A stretch of DNA of 64,000 nt from positions 124,001 to 188,000 of the forward strand of contig NZ_JAPUBT010000012.1 of NCBI RefSeq assembly GCF_030397665.1. The letters run 5' to 3'. Both the position numbers and the translations under genes were made by a program. Positions within the stretch are counted from its first letter, which is position 1. The number at the start of each line of letters is the position of its first letter. Of the stretch, positions 55,071 through 64,000 are shown piece after piece. The notes beneath the pieces are model-generated. The model ran no database searches and was not told where the DNA came from. It saw only the letters and a list, made by a program, of their open reading frames with translations. This DNA comes from Janthinobacterium sp. SUN073. GTDB taxonomy: Bacteria; Pseudomonadota; Gammaproteobacteria; Burkholderiales; Burkholderiaceae_D.

Positions 55071-55973
55071 CTAGCGCTGCGCGATGGCGGTGCTGCGGTA
55101 CGGCGGCAAGGCATCCACGCTGACGCCCTTGCTGCGCGCGTACAAGGGCAGCACTTGCGCCATGTGGCTGTTCATCTGCGAAATGCGGTCCTTGCCCGAC
55201 GGGTGGGTCGAGAGGAATTCCGGCGGCGCGCCCTTGCTCACGGCGGCCATTTTCTGCCACAGGACCACGCCGGCACGCGGATCGAAGCCGGCGCGTGCGG
55301 CCAGGTCCATCCCGATCAAATCTGCCTCGCGTTCATCGTCGCGCGAGAACTTCAGCATTACGCCCTGCGCCGCCATATTCGTGGCGGTACTGGTAATGTT
55401 CGGATCGACGCCGAGCCAGGCCGACAGCCCGGCGCCGGCCAGCTTGGCGCCGACGGCAGCCAGGTTGCCCTTGCCGGCCTGCGCCTGCGAGTGTTCGCGC
55501 AGTGCGTGCGAAATTTCATGCCCCATGACGATGGCCACTTCATCGTCGGTCAAATTGAGCTTGGTGATGATGCCACTGTAAAAAGCGATCTGCCCGCCCG
55601 GCATGCAAAAGGCGTTGACCTCGTCCGAGTTGAGCAGGTTGACTTGCCAATTCCAGCTGGCCGCCGCCTCGTTCCAGCGCGTGGCGAACGGGATGATGCG
55701 CTGGGCGATGGCGCGCAGACGTTTCACTTGCGGGTCGCTGTCCGGCACCAGCGCGTTTTTTTCCTTCGCTTCGTTGACCAGCTGCGCATATTGCTGCTTC
55801 GATTGCGCATTGAAATCGGCGCCGCCGGCAAAGATGCGCGAAGTCGACAAGGGGCGTACCTTGATGCCATCCTGGACCGTCGCCTGCTGGGCGTGGGTGG
55901 ACAGGGGCGCCAGCGCGGTAGCCGTGCACAGGCTGGCCAGGACGGCGTAACGTTTAAGGGATATTGGTGCCAT
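55071..55973 (-). CDS. Exported M48-family metalloprotease
   Basis: A 300-residue protein with a signal peptide (ends ALAPLSTHA) and an M48 zinc site in VAIVMGHEISHALREHS, with a downstream READLIGMDLAARAGFDP supplying the third ligand. It resembles LoiP/BepA-type periplasmic quality-control proteases but has no TPR region. GGAGGT six bases before the ATG supports the start, even though this overlaps the ampG end by 20 bases. Confidence 0.9.
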   Translation of the reverse strand: MAPISLKRYAVLASLCTATALAPLSTHAQQATVQDGIKVRPLSTSRIFAGGADFNAQSKQQYAQLVNEAKEKNALVPDSDPQVKRLRAIAQRIIPFATRWNEAAASWNWQVNLLNSDEVNAFCMPGGQIAFYSGIITKLNLTDDEVAIVMGHEISHALREHSQAQAGKGNLAAVGAKLAGAGLSAWLGVDPNITSTATNMAAQGVMLKFSRDDEREADLIGMDLAARAGFDPRAGVVLWQKMAAVSKGAPPEFLSTHPSGKDRISQMNSHMAQVLPLYARSKGVSVDALPPYRSTAIAQR

Positions 55974-57213
55974 TGGCAGACCTCCATGGAGCGATTTTAG
56001 GCAGCATCATCATGGCCGGGAAGGCCAGGAAGAAGCAAACAATGAAAAACGAGAACCAGCCCAGCTCGGCGACCAGAAAGCCCACCGAGGCATTGATCAG
56101 GGTGCGCGGCACGGCGCTCAGGCTGGAAAACAAGGCATATTGCGTGGCAGTGTAGCGCGGGTCCGTGGTGCGCGACAGGAACGCGACAAAGGCGGCCGCA
56201 CCCAGGCCCAGACTGGCAAAGGCTTCAAAACCGATCACGGCGCTGAGCAGCATGGTATTCGGCCCCACCTGCGCCAGCCAGGCGAATCCCAAAATCGCGA
56301 TCGCCTGCAGCGCACCAAAGACCCACAGGCCCCGGTTGATGCCCAGTTTGAGCATCCACACGCCACCCACCACGCCGCCGGCCAGACTGGCCCAGAAACC
56401 CGTGGTGTTGGCAGCCAGGCCGATCTGCGTCATGCTGAACCCCAGGTCCAGATAAAACTTCGTCGCCAGCGCCGTGGCCATGCTGTCGCCGATTTTGTAG
56501 AGTAATACGAAGGCGAGTATCCACATTGCGTTACGCCAACCATCGCGTGCGATGAATTCCTGGAACGGCAAGATGATCGCTTCGCGCATGGTCTTCGGCG
56601 GCGAGCCGTAGACGGTGGGCTCCTTGATCAGCAAGGTGCACACGAGGCCCGGCAGCATGAAGGCGGCCGTGATCCAGAAGACGGGCTGCCACGGCATGCG
56701 GTCGGCCAGGATCAGCGACAGCGCGCCCGGCACCATGCCTGCCACTTTATACGCGTTGACGATGACGGCGGCGCCCAGGCCCTGCTCGTTGTCGCTAAGG
56801 ATTTCGCGCCGGTAGGCATCGATGACGATGTCCTGGCTGGCCGACAGAAAGGCCACGCCGCCCGCGGCGGCGGCGATCAGGCCGATCTGCGTGAGCGGGT
56901 CGAGCATGCCCATGCCGCCGATGGCAAAAAACAGCGCCACCTGCGTGAGCGCCATCCAGCCGCGCCGGCGCCCCAGTCCCAGGATGCGGTAGCGGTCCAT
57001 CAGGGGCGCCCACAGGAATTTCCAGATGTACGGGAACTGCACCAGGGCGAACAGCCCCAGCGCCTTGACGTTCAGTCCCGACTTGGCCAGCCATGCCTGC
57101 AGCAGGTACAGCAGGATGAACAGGGGCAGGCCGGAACTGAAACCCAGCACCAGCACGGCCAGCATGCGGCCGTTGGCATAGGAACGCCAGCCTGGCGCCG
57201 GGCTTGTCGTCAT
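55954..57213 (-). CDS. ampG: AmpG-type muropeptide permease (MFS)
   Basis: A 419-residue MFS transporter with about twelve helices. It starts with GWRSYANGRMLAVLVLGFSSGLPLF, which with SQDIVIDAYRREIL is the AmpG signature. It imports GlcNAc-anhydroMurNAc peptides for cell-wall recycling and, in relatives, for beta-lactamase induction. Start overlaps metW by one base (TGATG). Confidence 0.93.
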   Translation of the reverse strand: MTTSPAPGWRSYANGRMLAVLVLGFSSGLPLFILLYLLQAWLAKSGLNVKALGLFALVQFPYIWKFLWAPLMDRYRILGLGRRRGWMALTQVALFFAIGGMGMLDPLTQIGLIAAAAGGVAFLSASQDIVIDAYRREILSDNEQGLGAAVIVNAYKVAGMVPGALSLILADRMPWQPVFWITAAFMLPGLVCTLLIKEPTVYGSPPKTMREAIILPFQEFIARDGWRNAMWILAFVLLYKIGDSMATALATKFYLDLGFSMTQIGLAANTTGFWASLAGGVVGGVWMLKLGINRGLWVFGALQAIAILGFAWLAQVGPNTMLLSAVIGFEAFASLGLGAAAFVAFLSRTTDPRYTATQYALFSSLSAVPRTLINASVGFLVAELGWFSFFIVCFFLAFPAMMMLPKIAPWRSANGTNIP

Positions 57214-57824
57214 CAATGCACCGCTTTTTTACGCAGGCGGAAGACGGCAAGGTCGCCGCGCAGGTTCGGCAGCACGGAGACCATCTTGCCTTCGGCCAGG
57301 GCCACGCATTCGATCACTTCCAGGCCGCATTCCTCGGCCAGTTCGCGGAAGTCGTTGATGGTGGCGCAGCGCACGTTGGGCGTGTCGTACCACTGGTAGG
57401 GCAGCGATTTCGACACGGGCATGCGGCCTTTCAGCAATGCCACGCGGTGCGGCCAGTAGGCGAAGTTGGGGAACGAGACGATGGCCTCGGCGCCCACGCG
57501 CACGATGTCGCGCAGCAGCGGCTCGACCTGCTTCATCATCTGCAGCGACGACAGGCACAGCACCGTATCGAAGCTGTTGTCGCCAAAGATGGCCAGGCCC
57601 TTTTCCATGTCCTGCTGGATCACGTTGACGCCGCGCAGGGTGCTGGCCAGCACCTTGTCGTCGGCGATCTCGATGCCATAGCCGCTGCACTCCTTGTCGC
57701 TTTGCAGGTACTGCAGCATCACGCCTTCGCCGCAGCCCACGTCCAGCACGTGCGCGTTGTTCGGCACCCAGTGGGCGATGAAGGCCAGGTCGGGGCGCAG
57801 TGCGCTCAATTCGTCAAAAGTCAT
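57213..57824 (-). CDS. metW: Methionine biosynthesis protein MetW
   Basis: A 203-residue SAM-dependent methyltransferase-like protein: [17 protein letters not shown] (SAM motif I), [33 protein letters not shown] and [13 protein letters not shown]. MetW partners MetX in many proteobacteria and is needed for full homoserine acylation. Start overlaps the metX stop by 4 bases (ATGA); the stop overlaps ampG. Confidence 0.94.
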   Translation of the reverse strand: MTFDELSALRPDLAFIAHWVPNNAHVLDVGCGEGVMLQYLQSDKECSGYGIEIADDKVLASTLRGVNVIQQDMEKGLAIFGDNSFDTVLCLSSLQMMKQVEPLLRDIVRVGAEAIVSFPNFAYWPHRVALLKGRMPVSKSLPYQWYDTPNVRCATINDFRELAEECGLEVIECVALAEGKMVSVLPNLRGDLAVFRLRKKAVH

Positions 57825-59020
57825 GCGGTCTCCTTGGCGCCCTGGCGGACGGCGGTGTGCTGTGCGGGAGCGGGCAAGCCCGCCCCGATATCGTTCCATA
57901 CCTGGCCATAATAGGCGCGCACCATGTTCATGTAGCGCGCATCTTCCAGCAGGAAGGCGTCGTGGCCATGCGGCGCGTCGATCTCGGCATACGTGACCTG
58001 GCGGCGGTTGCACACCAGCGCTTCGACGATTTCGCGGCTGCGCTCGGGCGAGAAGCGCCAGTCGGTGGAAAACGAGGCGAGGAAGAACTTGGCCTTGGTG
58101 CCCGACAGGGCCTTGGCCAGGTCGCCGCCATGCGCGCGCGCCGGGTCGAAATAGTCGAGCGCCTTGGTGATCAGTAAGTACGTGTTGGCGTCGAAGTACT
58201 CGGAGAACTTGTCGCCCTGGTAGCGCAGATACGATTCGATCTCGAAATCGATGCCGAAGCCGAATTTGTAGTCGCCCGTCTGCGCCGCGTCGCGCAGCTT
58301 GCGGCCGAATTTCTCGGCCATGTCGTCATTCGACAGATACGTGATGTGGCCCACCATGCGCGCCACGCGCAAGCCGTTCTTCGGCACCACGCCATGCGCA
58401 TAAAAGTCGCCGCCATGGTAATCGGGGTCGGACAAGATGGCCTGGCGCGCCACGTCGTTGAAGGCGATGTTCTGCGCCGACAGCTTGGCCGTCGAGGCGA
58501 TCACCACGCAGTGACGCAGCCGCTCGGGGAACATGATGCTCCACGCCAGCGCCTGCATGCCGCCCAAAGATCCCCCCATCACGGCGGCGAACTGGGCGAT
58601 GCCCAGTTCATCGGCCAGGCGCGCCTGCGCGCTGACCCAGTCTTCCACCGTGACGACGGGGAAAGAGGCGCCATACGGCTTGCCGGTGGCGGGATTGGTG
58701 TGCATGGGGCCCGTCGAGCCGAAGCAGGAACCGAGGTTATTGACGCCGATGACGAAGAATTTATTGGTGTCGAGCGGCTTGCCCGGTCCCACCATATTGT
58801 CCCACCAGCCCGTGCTTTTCGGCTCGTCCGCATACACGCCGGCCACGTGGTGCGAGGCGTTCAGGGCGTGGCAGACCAGCACCGCGTTCGATTTGTCGGC
58901 GTTCAGGGTGCCGTAGGTTTCATACATCAACATATAGTCCCGCAGCGATGCTCCGCTTTGCAGCTGCAGGGGTTGCGCAAAATACATGGTTTGCGGCGAA
59001 ACGATTCCAATGGATGACAT
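57821..59020 (-). CDS. metX: Homoserine O-acyltransferase MetX
   Basis: A 399-residue alpha/beta-hydrolase-fold enzyme that acylates homoserine in methionine synthesis. Nucleophile serine in [17 protein letters not shown]; acid-base Asp and His in the C-terminal part ([12 protein letters not shown]). LNNLG- and GSCFGSTGP-type blocks are present. In betaproteobacteria, MetX acting with MetW often uses succinyl-CoA rather than acetyl-CoA; sequence alone does not settle the donor here. Start [12 protein letters not shown] is the first conserved one. Confidence 0.94.
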   Translation of the reverse strand: MSSIGIVSPQTMYFAQPLQLQSGASLRDYMLMYETYGTLNADKSNAVLVCHALNASHHVAGVYADEPKSTGWWDNMVGPGKPLDTNKFFVIGVNNLGSCFGSTGPMHTNPATGKPYGASFPVVTVEDWVSAQARLADELGIAQFAAVMGGSLGGMQALAWSIMFPERLRHCVVIASTAKLSAQNIAFNDVARQAILSDPDYHGGDFYAHGVVPKNGLRVARMVGHITYLSNDDMAEKFGRKLRDAAQTGDYKFGFGIDFEIESYLRYQGDKFSEYFDANTYLLITKALDYFDPARAHGGDLAKALSGTKAKFFLASFSTDWRFSPERSREIVEALVCNRRQVTYAEIDAPHGHDAFLLEDARYMNMVRAYYGQVWNDIGAGLPAPAQHTAVRQGAKETA

Positions 59021-59097
59021 GTGTGTCGGTTTATAAAAGGGGGTGGCCCCACGGGCCATGGTCGATGCGGCACCGCGATGATAGGTGCTGCAACTTT

Positions 59098-59140
59098 AGC
59101 ATCAGGACACCTCTTGCCGCGCGCGACGTGTCCTGATGCT
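59098..59140. promoter_or_regulatory. 13-bp perfect inverted repeat between ptsI and metX
   Basis: AGCATCAGGACAC and GTGTCCTGATGCT are exact complements separated by 17 bases. There is no T-run, so it is not an ordinary terminator. It lies 78-120 bases before the metX ATG and 15 bases after the ptsI stop. Could be an operator of the met genes or an RNA hairpin; unassigned. Confidence 0.55.
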
Positions 59141-59154
59141 GATAAGGTGACAGT

Positions 59155-60897
59155 TTACATGAGCTGCAGTTGCCGGACGGCTTCCGCGATCACATTTGGT
59201 TCCATGGAACGCATAATTTTGCGCATTTGTGGTGCGATCAGGCCCAGGTCGCTGTTGAGGATCTCTTGCTTGACCGCCAACAGCTGGGCCGGATGCATGG
59301 AAAACTCGCGCAGTCCCATGCCCAGCAGCAAGCGCGTGAGCTTCACGTCGCCCGCCATCTCGCCGCACACGGCCACGTCGATGCCCGCCTTGTGGCCGGC
59401 CGCGATCGTCATCGAGATCAGTTGCAGCACGGCCGGGTGCAGCGGATTGTACAAATGCGCCACTTCGTAATCGACGCGGTCGATGGCCAAGGTGTACTGG
59501 ATCAGGTCATTCGTGCCGATCGACAGGAAATCCATGCGCTTGACGAACATGGGCAGGGCCAGCGCGGCGGCGGGAATTTCGATCATGGCGCCCACTTCGA
59601 CGGCGTCGTCGAACTTGACGCCGTCCTCGCGCAGGCTGGCCTTGGCTTGCGCGATCATGGCCAGCGACTGGTCGATCTCGAACGCATGCGCCAGCATGGG
59701 GATCAGGATGCGCACCTTGCCGAACGCCGAGGCGCGCAGGATCGCCCGCAGCTGCGTCAGGAACAACTGCGGCTCGGCCAGGCAGTAACGGATGGCGCGC
59801 AAGCCCAGGGCGGGATTGAGGGCCGTATGGTCGGACTGGTCGAGCGGCTTGTCGGCGCCGATGTCGAGCGTGCGGATGGTCACCACGCGCCCTTTCATCG
59901 ACATCACCGTGTTGCGGTAGGCGTCGAACTGCTCGTCCTCGGTGGGAATCTTGTGGGCGCGGCCCATGAACAGGAATTCGGAGCGGAACAGGCCCACGCC
60001 GCTGGCGCCGGACTCCAGCGCAAACGGACAATCCTCGGGCAATTCGATATTCGCCAGCAAGGTGATGGGGGTACCGCATTTGGTGACGGCCGGCGTCTTT
60101 TTCAGCTTGCCCAGCTTTTTGCGCGCGCGCTGCATGGCCATCTGGCGCTCGCGGTACTGCTCCAGTACCAGCGCGCTGGGGTTGGCGATGACCACGCCGG
60201 CGTCGCCGTCGATGATCAGCCAGTCGTCCTGCTCGATCAGCATCGACGCCTGCGACATGCCGACGGCGGCCGGGATATCCAGGCTGCGCGCGACGATGGC
60301 CGTGTGCGAGTTCTGTCCGCCCACGTCGGTGATGAAGCCGATGAAGGAGCGGTCGCGAAATTGCAGCATGTCGGCCGGAGAAATATCGTGGGCGACGACG
60401 ATCATCTGCGCCACCAGCTCATCCGCGGTGGCCGCCTTGGGCAGCAGCTGTTCGGTGCCCAGCAAGACCTTCAGCACGCGCTCTGCCACTTGCTGGATAT
60501 CGGCCTTGCGCTCGCGCAAATACGGGTCTTCGATTTCGTCGAACTGCGCCGATAATTCATCGATTTGCGTCAGCAGTGCCCATTCGGCGTTGTAATGGCG
60601 CGAACGGATGATGTCGAGTGGCGCTTCGGCGATCAATGGGTCCGACAGGATCAGCGCATGCACGTCGATGAACGCGCCCAGTTCCGTGGGCGCGTCTTTC
60701 GGTAGCTCGTTCCACAGGGTTTGCAGTTCCTTGTGGACGGCGGCGATGGCGTTTTGCAGACGCTGGACTTCGGCTTCGATCTGTTCCTGGGCGACCAGGT
60801 AGTGTTTGACGTCAAGGGCGGCCGGCGCCAGCAGATGCGCGCGGCCAATGGCGATGCCGCGGGAGACCGGGATGCCGTGGAGCGTGAAAGATGCCAT
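59155..60897 (-). CDS. ptsI: PTS enzyme I
   Basis: A 580-residue PEP-protein phosphotransferase that passes phosphate from PEP to HPr. The phosphorylated histidine is in VGGQNSHTAIVARSL; the C-terminal barrel carries the PEP-binding VGLFRSEFLFM and ATRALDIG-type VTIRTLDIGADKPL and the catalytic cysteine in AVCGEMAGD. Follows ptsH in the row IIA-HPr-EI. No sugar-specific membrane component is encoded nearby. Confidence 0.95.
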   Translation of the reverse strand: MASFTLHGIPVSRGIAIGRAHLLAPAALDVKHYLVAQEQIEAEVQRLQNAIAAVHKELQTLWNELPKDAPTELGAFIDVHALILSDPLIAEAPLDIIRSRHYNAEWALLTQIDELSAQFDEIEDPYLRERKADIQQVAERVLKVLLGTEQLLPKAATADELVAQMIVVAHDISPADMLQFRDRSFIGFITDVGGQNSHTAIVARSLDIPAAVGMSQASMLIEQDDWLIIDGDAGVVIANPSALVLEQYRERQMAMQRARKKLGKLKKTPAVTKCGTPITLLANIELPEDCPFALESGASGVGLFRSEFLFMGRAHKIPTEDEQFDAYRNTVMSMKGRVVTIRTLDIGADKPLDQSDHTALNPALGLRAIRYCLAEPQLFLTQLRAILRASAFGKVRILIPMLAHAFEIDQSLAMIAQAKASLREDGVKFDDAVEVGAMIEIPAAALALPMFVKRMDFLSIGTNDLIQYTLAIDRVDYEVAHLYNPLHPAVLQLISMTIAAGHKAGIDVAVCGEMAGDVKLTRLLLGMGLREFSMHPAQLLAVKQEILNSDLGLIAPQMRKIMRSMEPNVIAEAVRQLQLM

Positions 60898-60941
60898 GGG
60901 GTGACCTGTCGGAATGCGGCTGCGGCTACGTTCGGCGGGCA

Positions 60942-61211
60942 TTACTCGCCTTCGCCAAACCTGTCATTAATCAGGGCGGTGAGCGCATCGACACATGCCT
61001 GCTCATCATCGCCCTCGGCTTCCAGGGTCACTTTTGCGCCCTTGCCGGCGGCCAGCATCATCACGCCCATGATGGACTTGGCGTTGATGCGGCGCGCGTT
61101 GCGGGTCAGCCAGACGTCGCTCTTGAACTTGGCGGCGAGCTGGGTAAATTTGGCGGAGGCGCGTGCGTGCAGTCCCAGCTTGTTGATGATTTCGAGTTCT
61201 TTTTGAATCAT
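60942..61211 (-). CDS. ptsH: Phosphocarrier protein HPr
   Basis: An 89-residue carrier. The phospho-histidine is in NKLGLHARASAKF near residue 16, and the regulatory-site region is NAKSIMGVMMLAAGKG, with serine where HPr kinase acts in some bacteria. Sits between the IIA and enzyme I genes. Confidence 0.95.
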   Translation of the reverse strand: MIQKELEIINKLGLHARASAKFTQLAAKFKSDVWLTRNARRINAKSIMGVMMLAAGKGAKVTLEAEGDDEQACVDALTALINDRFGEGE

Positions 61212-61270
61212 TTTTGTATGGTCTCTATCCCTGAATGCACTACGCTGATGACAATCTTGGCCTATAAAAC

Positions 61271-61291
61271 CCGCCGCCTTCAGGGCGGCGG
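61271..61291 (-). terminator. Possible attenuator between PTS IIA and ptsH
   Basis: On the minus strand, CCGCCGCC pairs with GGCGGCGG around a 5-base loop, followed by GTTTTAT. The T-run is short, so it may only partly stop transcription into ptsH-ptsI. Confidence 0.45.
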
Positions 61292-61303
61292 CCTTGCACT
61301 TCC

Positions 61304-61708
61304 CTATTCGCCCACGCGGATGCGGTTATCGACGCGCACGGCACCGCTTTGCGCGCCGGCCAGCGCCATCTCCACCACCACGTCGAGCGTGTCGCGGCGA
61401 TACGTGATGGCGCGCAGCAGCATCGGCAGGCTGATGCCGGCGATGACTTCCACCCGCCCCGCATCGGCCAGCTTGTTGCAGCAGTTCGACGGCGTGCCGC
61501 CCTTCACGTCGGTAATCACCAGCACGCCGGAGCCGTCGTCGAGGCGGCAGATGGCTTCCGATGCCAGCTTCTGCACCTCCGCCAGGTCCTGATCGGCGAC
61601 GACGTCGATGGCTTCAAAACGTTCCGTTGGCCCGCGAAACACATGCGCGCAGGCGGCGATGAACGCCTGTCCCAGCGGTGCATGTGTCATGAGCAAAATC
61701 CCTACCAT
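61304..61708 (-). CDS. PTS EIIA, mannose-family type
   Basis: A 134-residue IIA(Man)-type protein: MVGILLMTHAPLGQAF with the phospho-histidine near residue 9, and LVITDVKGGTPSNCCNKLA. In Cupriavidus and related genera the same gene precedes ptsH and ptsI (sometimes called ptsM) with no IIB or IIC partner, so a regulatory output is likely. The ATG used has AAGGTG upstream; an ATG two codons earlier overlaps the gshB stop. Confidence 0.9.
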   Translation of the reverse strand: MVGILLMTHAPLGQAFIAACAHVFRGPTERFEAIDVVADQDLAEVQKLASEAICRLDDGSGVLVITDVKGGTPSNCCNKLADAGRVEVIAGISLPMLLRAITYRRDTLDVVVEMALAGAQSGAVRVDNRIRVGE

Positions 61709-61710
61709 GG

Positions 61711-62679
61711 TCATTTCACCTTCTGATGCTGCTGCGCTTGCGCAACGCCATGCTCGACGGCGTCGACAAACATGGCAGCCACATCAAAACCCGTCTGCTG
61801 CATGATTTCTTGGAAGCAGGTCGGGCTGGTGACATTGACTTCCGTCAGATAGTCGCCGATCACGTCCAATCCTACCAGCATCAGGCCACGCGCGGCCAGG
61901 ATCGGGCCCAGTTTTTCAGCGATTTCCAGGTCGCGCGCCGTCAATGGCTGCGCCACGCCCGTGCCGCCGGCGGCCAGGTTGCCCCGTACTTCACCCGCCT
62001 GCGGGATGCGCGCCAGCGAAAACGGCACCGGCTTGCCGCCGATGACGAGGATGCGCTTGTCGCCCTTGACGATGTCGGCGATAAAGCGCTGCGCCATGAT
62101 GGTCTGCGCGCCGTTCTCGCTCAAGGTCTCGATGATGGCGCCCAGGTTCAGGCCATCGGCCTTGACGCGGAAGATGCCCGTGCCGCCCATGCCGTCGAGC
62201 GGCTTGAAGATGACGTCCTGGTGCTTGGCGTGGAAGGCGCGCAGGCGCGCTTCATCCGACGTTACCAGGGTCGGCGAGGTGAATTCGGAAAACTGGGCAA
62301 TGGCCAGCTTTTCATTGTTGTCGCGGATGGCGGACGGCTTGTTGAAGACGCAGGCACCCTGCTTTTCCGCCAGTTCCAGCAGATACGTGCCGTACACGTA
62401 TTCCATGTCGAACGGCGGGTCCTTGCGCTCGATGATGGCGTCCAGGGTCGACAAACGTACTTCCTCGGTGGAGACGACCTTGTACCAATCGTGTTCGTCA
62501 CCGGTCAGCTCGATGTGTTTTACCCGTGCCGTGACGATGCCCTCTTCCAGCGCCATGTCCTTCTGTTCGAACGCATACACGGCGTGGCCGCGTTTGGCCG
62601 CCTCGCGCATCATGGCGAAGGTGGAATCTTTGTAAGTCTTGAAGCCTGCCAGCGGGTCGGCAAGGAATGCAATTTTCAT
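61711..62679 (-). CDS. gshB: Glutathione synthetase
   Basis: A 322-residue ATP-grasp ligase that adds glycine to gamma-glutamylcysteine. Starts MKIAFLADPLAGFKTYKDST; ATP-grasp blocks VIFKPLDGMGGTGIF, MAQRFI and DVIGDYLTEVNVTSPTC. Follows gshA by 96 bases and is followed by the PTS IIA gene with a stop/start overlap region. Confidence 0.96.
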   Translation of the reverse strand: MKIAFLADPLAGFKTYKDSTFAMMREAAKRGHAVYAFEQKDMALEEGIVTARVKHIELTGDEHDWYKVVSTEEVRLSTLDAIIERKDPPFDMEYVYGTYLLELAEKQGACVFNKPSAIRDNNEKLAIAQFSEFTSPTLVTSDEARLRAFHAKHQDVIFKPLDGMGGTGIFRVKADGLNLGAIIETLSENGAQTIMAQRFIADIVKGDKRILVIGGKPVPFSLARIPQAGEVRGNLAAGGTGVAQPLTARDLEIAEKLGPILAARGLMLVGLDVIGDYLTEVNVTSPTCFQEIMQQTGFDVAAMFVDAVEHGVAQAQQHQKVK

Positions 62680-62775
62680 GGTGCGTCCAATCGGGGAGCC
62701 TGATAAGGAATGCTTGATTCTAGCCGAGATCGCCAGGCACAGTGGTCACCGCGCCCGGCAAGCTGCGGGGAGGGA

Positions 62776-64000
62776 TCAATACACCTCGGGATTCGGGTCC
62801 GTGCGCTCCATTTCCAGCGACGCGGCCAGCAAGGCCAGGCGCGCCACCACGCCGTACACATAGAAGCGGTTCGGCGCGGCCGTGCCCGGCTTGGCCTTCA
62901 AGTCCGGCACGGCATGCTGCTGGGCAAACGCCAGCGGCACGTACTGCGAGCCGGGCGCGTTCAGGTTCTGGTCGACGCCCTTCTCCGCGTGCACGCGGTA
63001 GAAGCCGCCCACCACATAGCGGTCGATCATGTAGACGACAGGCTCGGCCACGGCATCCTTGATGCTTTCAAAGGTCGGCACGCCTTCCTGGATGATCACA
63101 TCGGTTACCAGCTGGCCATCCTTGACGATGGACATTTTTTCGCGCTGCTTGCGCGACAGGTCGCGCACTTCGCTGGCGTCGCGCACCGTCATGATGCCCG
63201 TGCCATACGTGCCCGCATCGGGCTTGACGATGACAAACGGCTTTTCCTTGATGCCGTATTCCTTGTATTTCTTGCGGATCTTGGCCAGCAGCACATCGAC
63301 GCTGGCGGCCAGCGCATCTTCGCCCTCGCCTTCCTGGAAATTCACGTCGCTGCACTTGGCGTGGAAGGGATTGAGCATCCACGGGTCGACATCGATCATC
63401 TTGCCGAATTTTTTCACCACTTCATCGTAAGCCGTGTAGTGGTTGCTCTTGCGGCGCAAGGCCCAGCCCGCGTGCAGCGGCGGCAGCAGGCTTTGCTCAT
63501 GAATATTTTGCAAGATATCGGGGATACCGTCCGACAAGTCATTATTCAGCAAGATCGTGCACGGATCGAAATCCTTCAAGCCCAGGCGGCGGCCATTGTT
63601 CAGGCGCACGAGCGGCTCGATGACGAGCATGTTGCCATCTGGCAACGCCAATGGCGTCGGCTGGGTGATCTCGGGCGACCACGAGCCCAGGCGTACGTGC
63701 AAGCCCGTCTGGCGAAAGATCTGCATCAAGCGCGCCACGTTTTGCAGGTATTGCGGCGTGGTGTTGTGCAATTCCGGCACCATCAGCAGATTGCGGGCGT
63801 CCGGACAATACTTGTCGATGGCAGCCATGGCCGCCTGCACGGACAAGGGCAGCATTTCCGTGGCCAGGTTATGGAAGCCACCAGGGAACAGATTGGTATC
63901 GACGGGCGCCAGCTTGTAGCCCGCGTTACGCAAGTCTACCGAGCAATAGAAGGGCGGCGTGTGCTCTTGCCACTCCATGCGGAACCAGCGCTCAATGGCA
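62776..64000 (-). CDS. gshA: Glutamate--cysteine ligase, betaproteobacterial type (partial)
   Basis: The C-terminal 408 codons of a gene that runs out of the window on the right (no start inside; the frame is open through the edge as AIERWFRMEWQEH). It carries the blocks VDTNLFPGGFHNLATEM, NEDLSDG-type LLNNDLSDGIPD, VDPWMLNPFHAKCSD and VIVKPDAGTYGTGIMTVRD of the gshA type named after Acidithiobacillus ferrooxidans. The first enzyme of glutathione synthesis; it lies in order gshA-gshB. Confidence 0.92.
   Translation of the reverse strand, partial: AIERWFRMEWQEHTPPFYCSVDLRNAGYKLAPVDTNLFPGGFHNLATEMLPLSVQAAMAAIDKYCPDARNLLMVPELHNTTPQYLQNVARLMQIFRQTGLHVRLGSWSPEITQPTPLALPDGNMLVIEPLVRLNNGRRLGLKDFDPCTILLNNDLSDGIPDILQNIHEQSLLPPLHAGWALRRKSNHYTAYDEVVKKFGKMIDVDPWMLNPFHAKCSDVNFQEGEGEDALAASVDVLLAKIRKKYKEYGIKEKPFVIVKPDAGTYGTGIMTVRDASEVRDLSRKQREKMSIVKDGQLVTDVIIQEGVPTFESIKDAVAEPVVYMIDRYVVGGFYRVHAEKGVDQNLNAPGSQYVPLAFAQQHAVPDLKAKPGTAAPNRFYVYGVVARLALLAASLEMERTDPNPEVY

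Overview
The window is chromosomal DNA from a GC-rich betaproteobacterium, most likely Oxalobacteraceae close to Janthinobacterium or Duganella. This is judged from protein character (a DUF3567 protein, the ferrooxidans-type gshA, the rsmB-DUF4390-ntrY neighbourhood, gshAB next to a PTS IIA-HPr-EI set) and from gene order, not from a database search. I see no rRNA, tRNA, prophage, insertion sequence or CRISPR array. Most of the window is housekeeping sequence; the unusual content is between the genes and in a few odd proteins.

Layout. 1-1802: the start of a catalase gene (reading left), then a DsbA-like oxidoreductase and an exported MBL-fold protein. 2000-5780: a PhoB-box promoter driving two tandem alkaline phosphatases and a His-rich secreted protein. 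5848-10550 (minus): topB, smg, dprA. 10854-12581 (plus): def and fmt. 12644-15112: a TIG/metzincin lipoprotein. 15633-19921: metH and an SPW membrane protein. 20124-28347 (minus): an EAL-HDOD protein, a YafJ-type amidotransferase, DUF3567, then rsmB-DUF4390-ntrY-response regulator-CxCC protein. 28724-34898 (plus): argS, a SPOR protein, dsbA, an SDR, birA, coaX, a SPOR-like protein. 34899-41740 (minus): the rod-shape cluster mreB, mreCD, mrdA, rodA, rlpA. 42092-45572: gatCAB. 45764-47391: a BlaI-type repressor and an M56-TonB fusion. 47489-54035: mixed metabolic and transport genes, pyrE and an exonuclease III. 54167-64000 (minus): gshA (cut by the window edge), gshB, PTS IIA-HPr-EI, metX, metW, ampG, an M48 peptidase and a pseudouridine synthase.

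How the genes fit together. The rod cluster builds the lateral wall, ampG recycles its muropeptides, and rlpA and the SPOR proteins act at the septum. metH, metX and metW belong to methionine synthesis and gshA/gshB to glutathione, so the right end is a sulfur/thiol block interleaved with a PTS phosphorelay that has no sugar permease here. def-fmt and gatCAB are translation-initiation and tRNA-charging pairs.

Main discovery candidate. Several intergenic elements can fold, and nearly all start within 0-4 bases of a stop codon. A 116-bp element occurs three times (after def, after the EAL-HDOD gene, after gatC), always the same length and the same orientation relative to the upstream gene. A second element of about 75-85 bp occurs twice (after smg; between a GNAT-like gene and pyrE). 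In both families the copies differ by paired, compensatory changes that keep the stems, which suggests selection on structure. A single nested inverted-repeat element (after a Pmp3-like gene) and a 78-bp palindromic repeat (after the exonuclease gene) add to the pattern. Their mechanism and whether they are already catalogued cannot be decided from the sequence alone.
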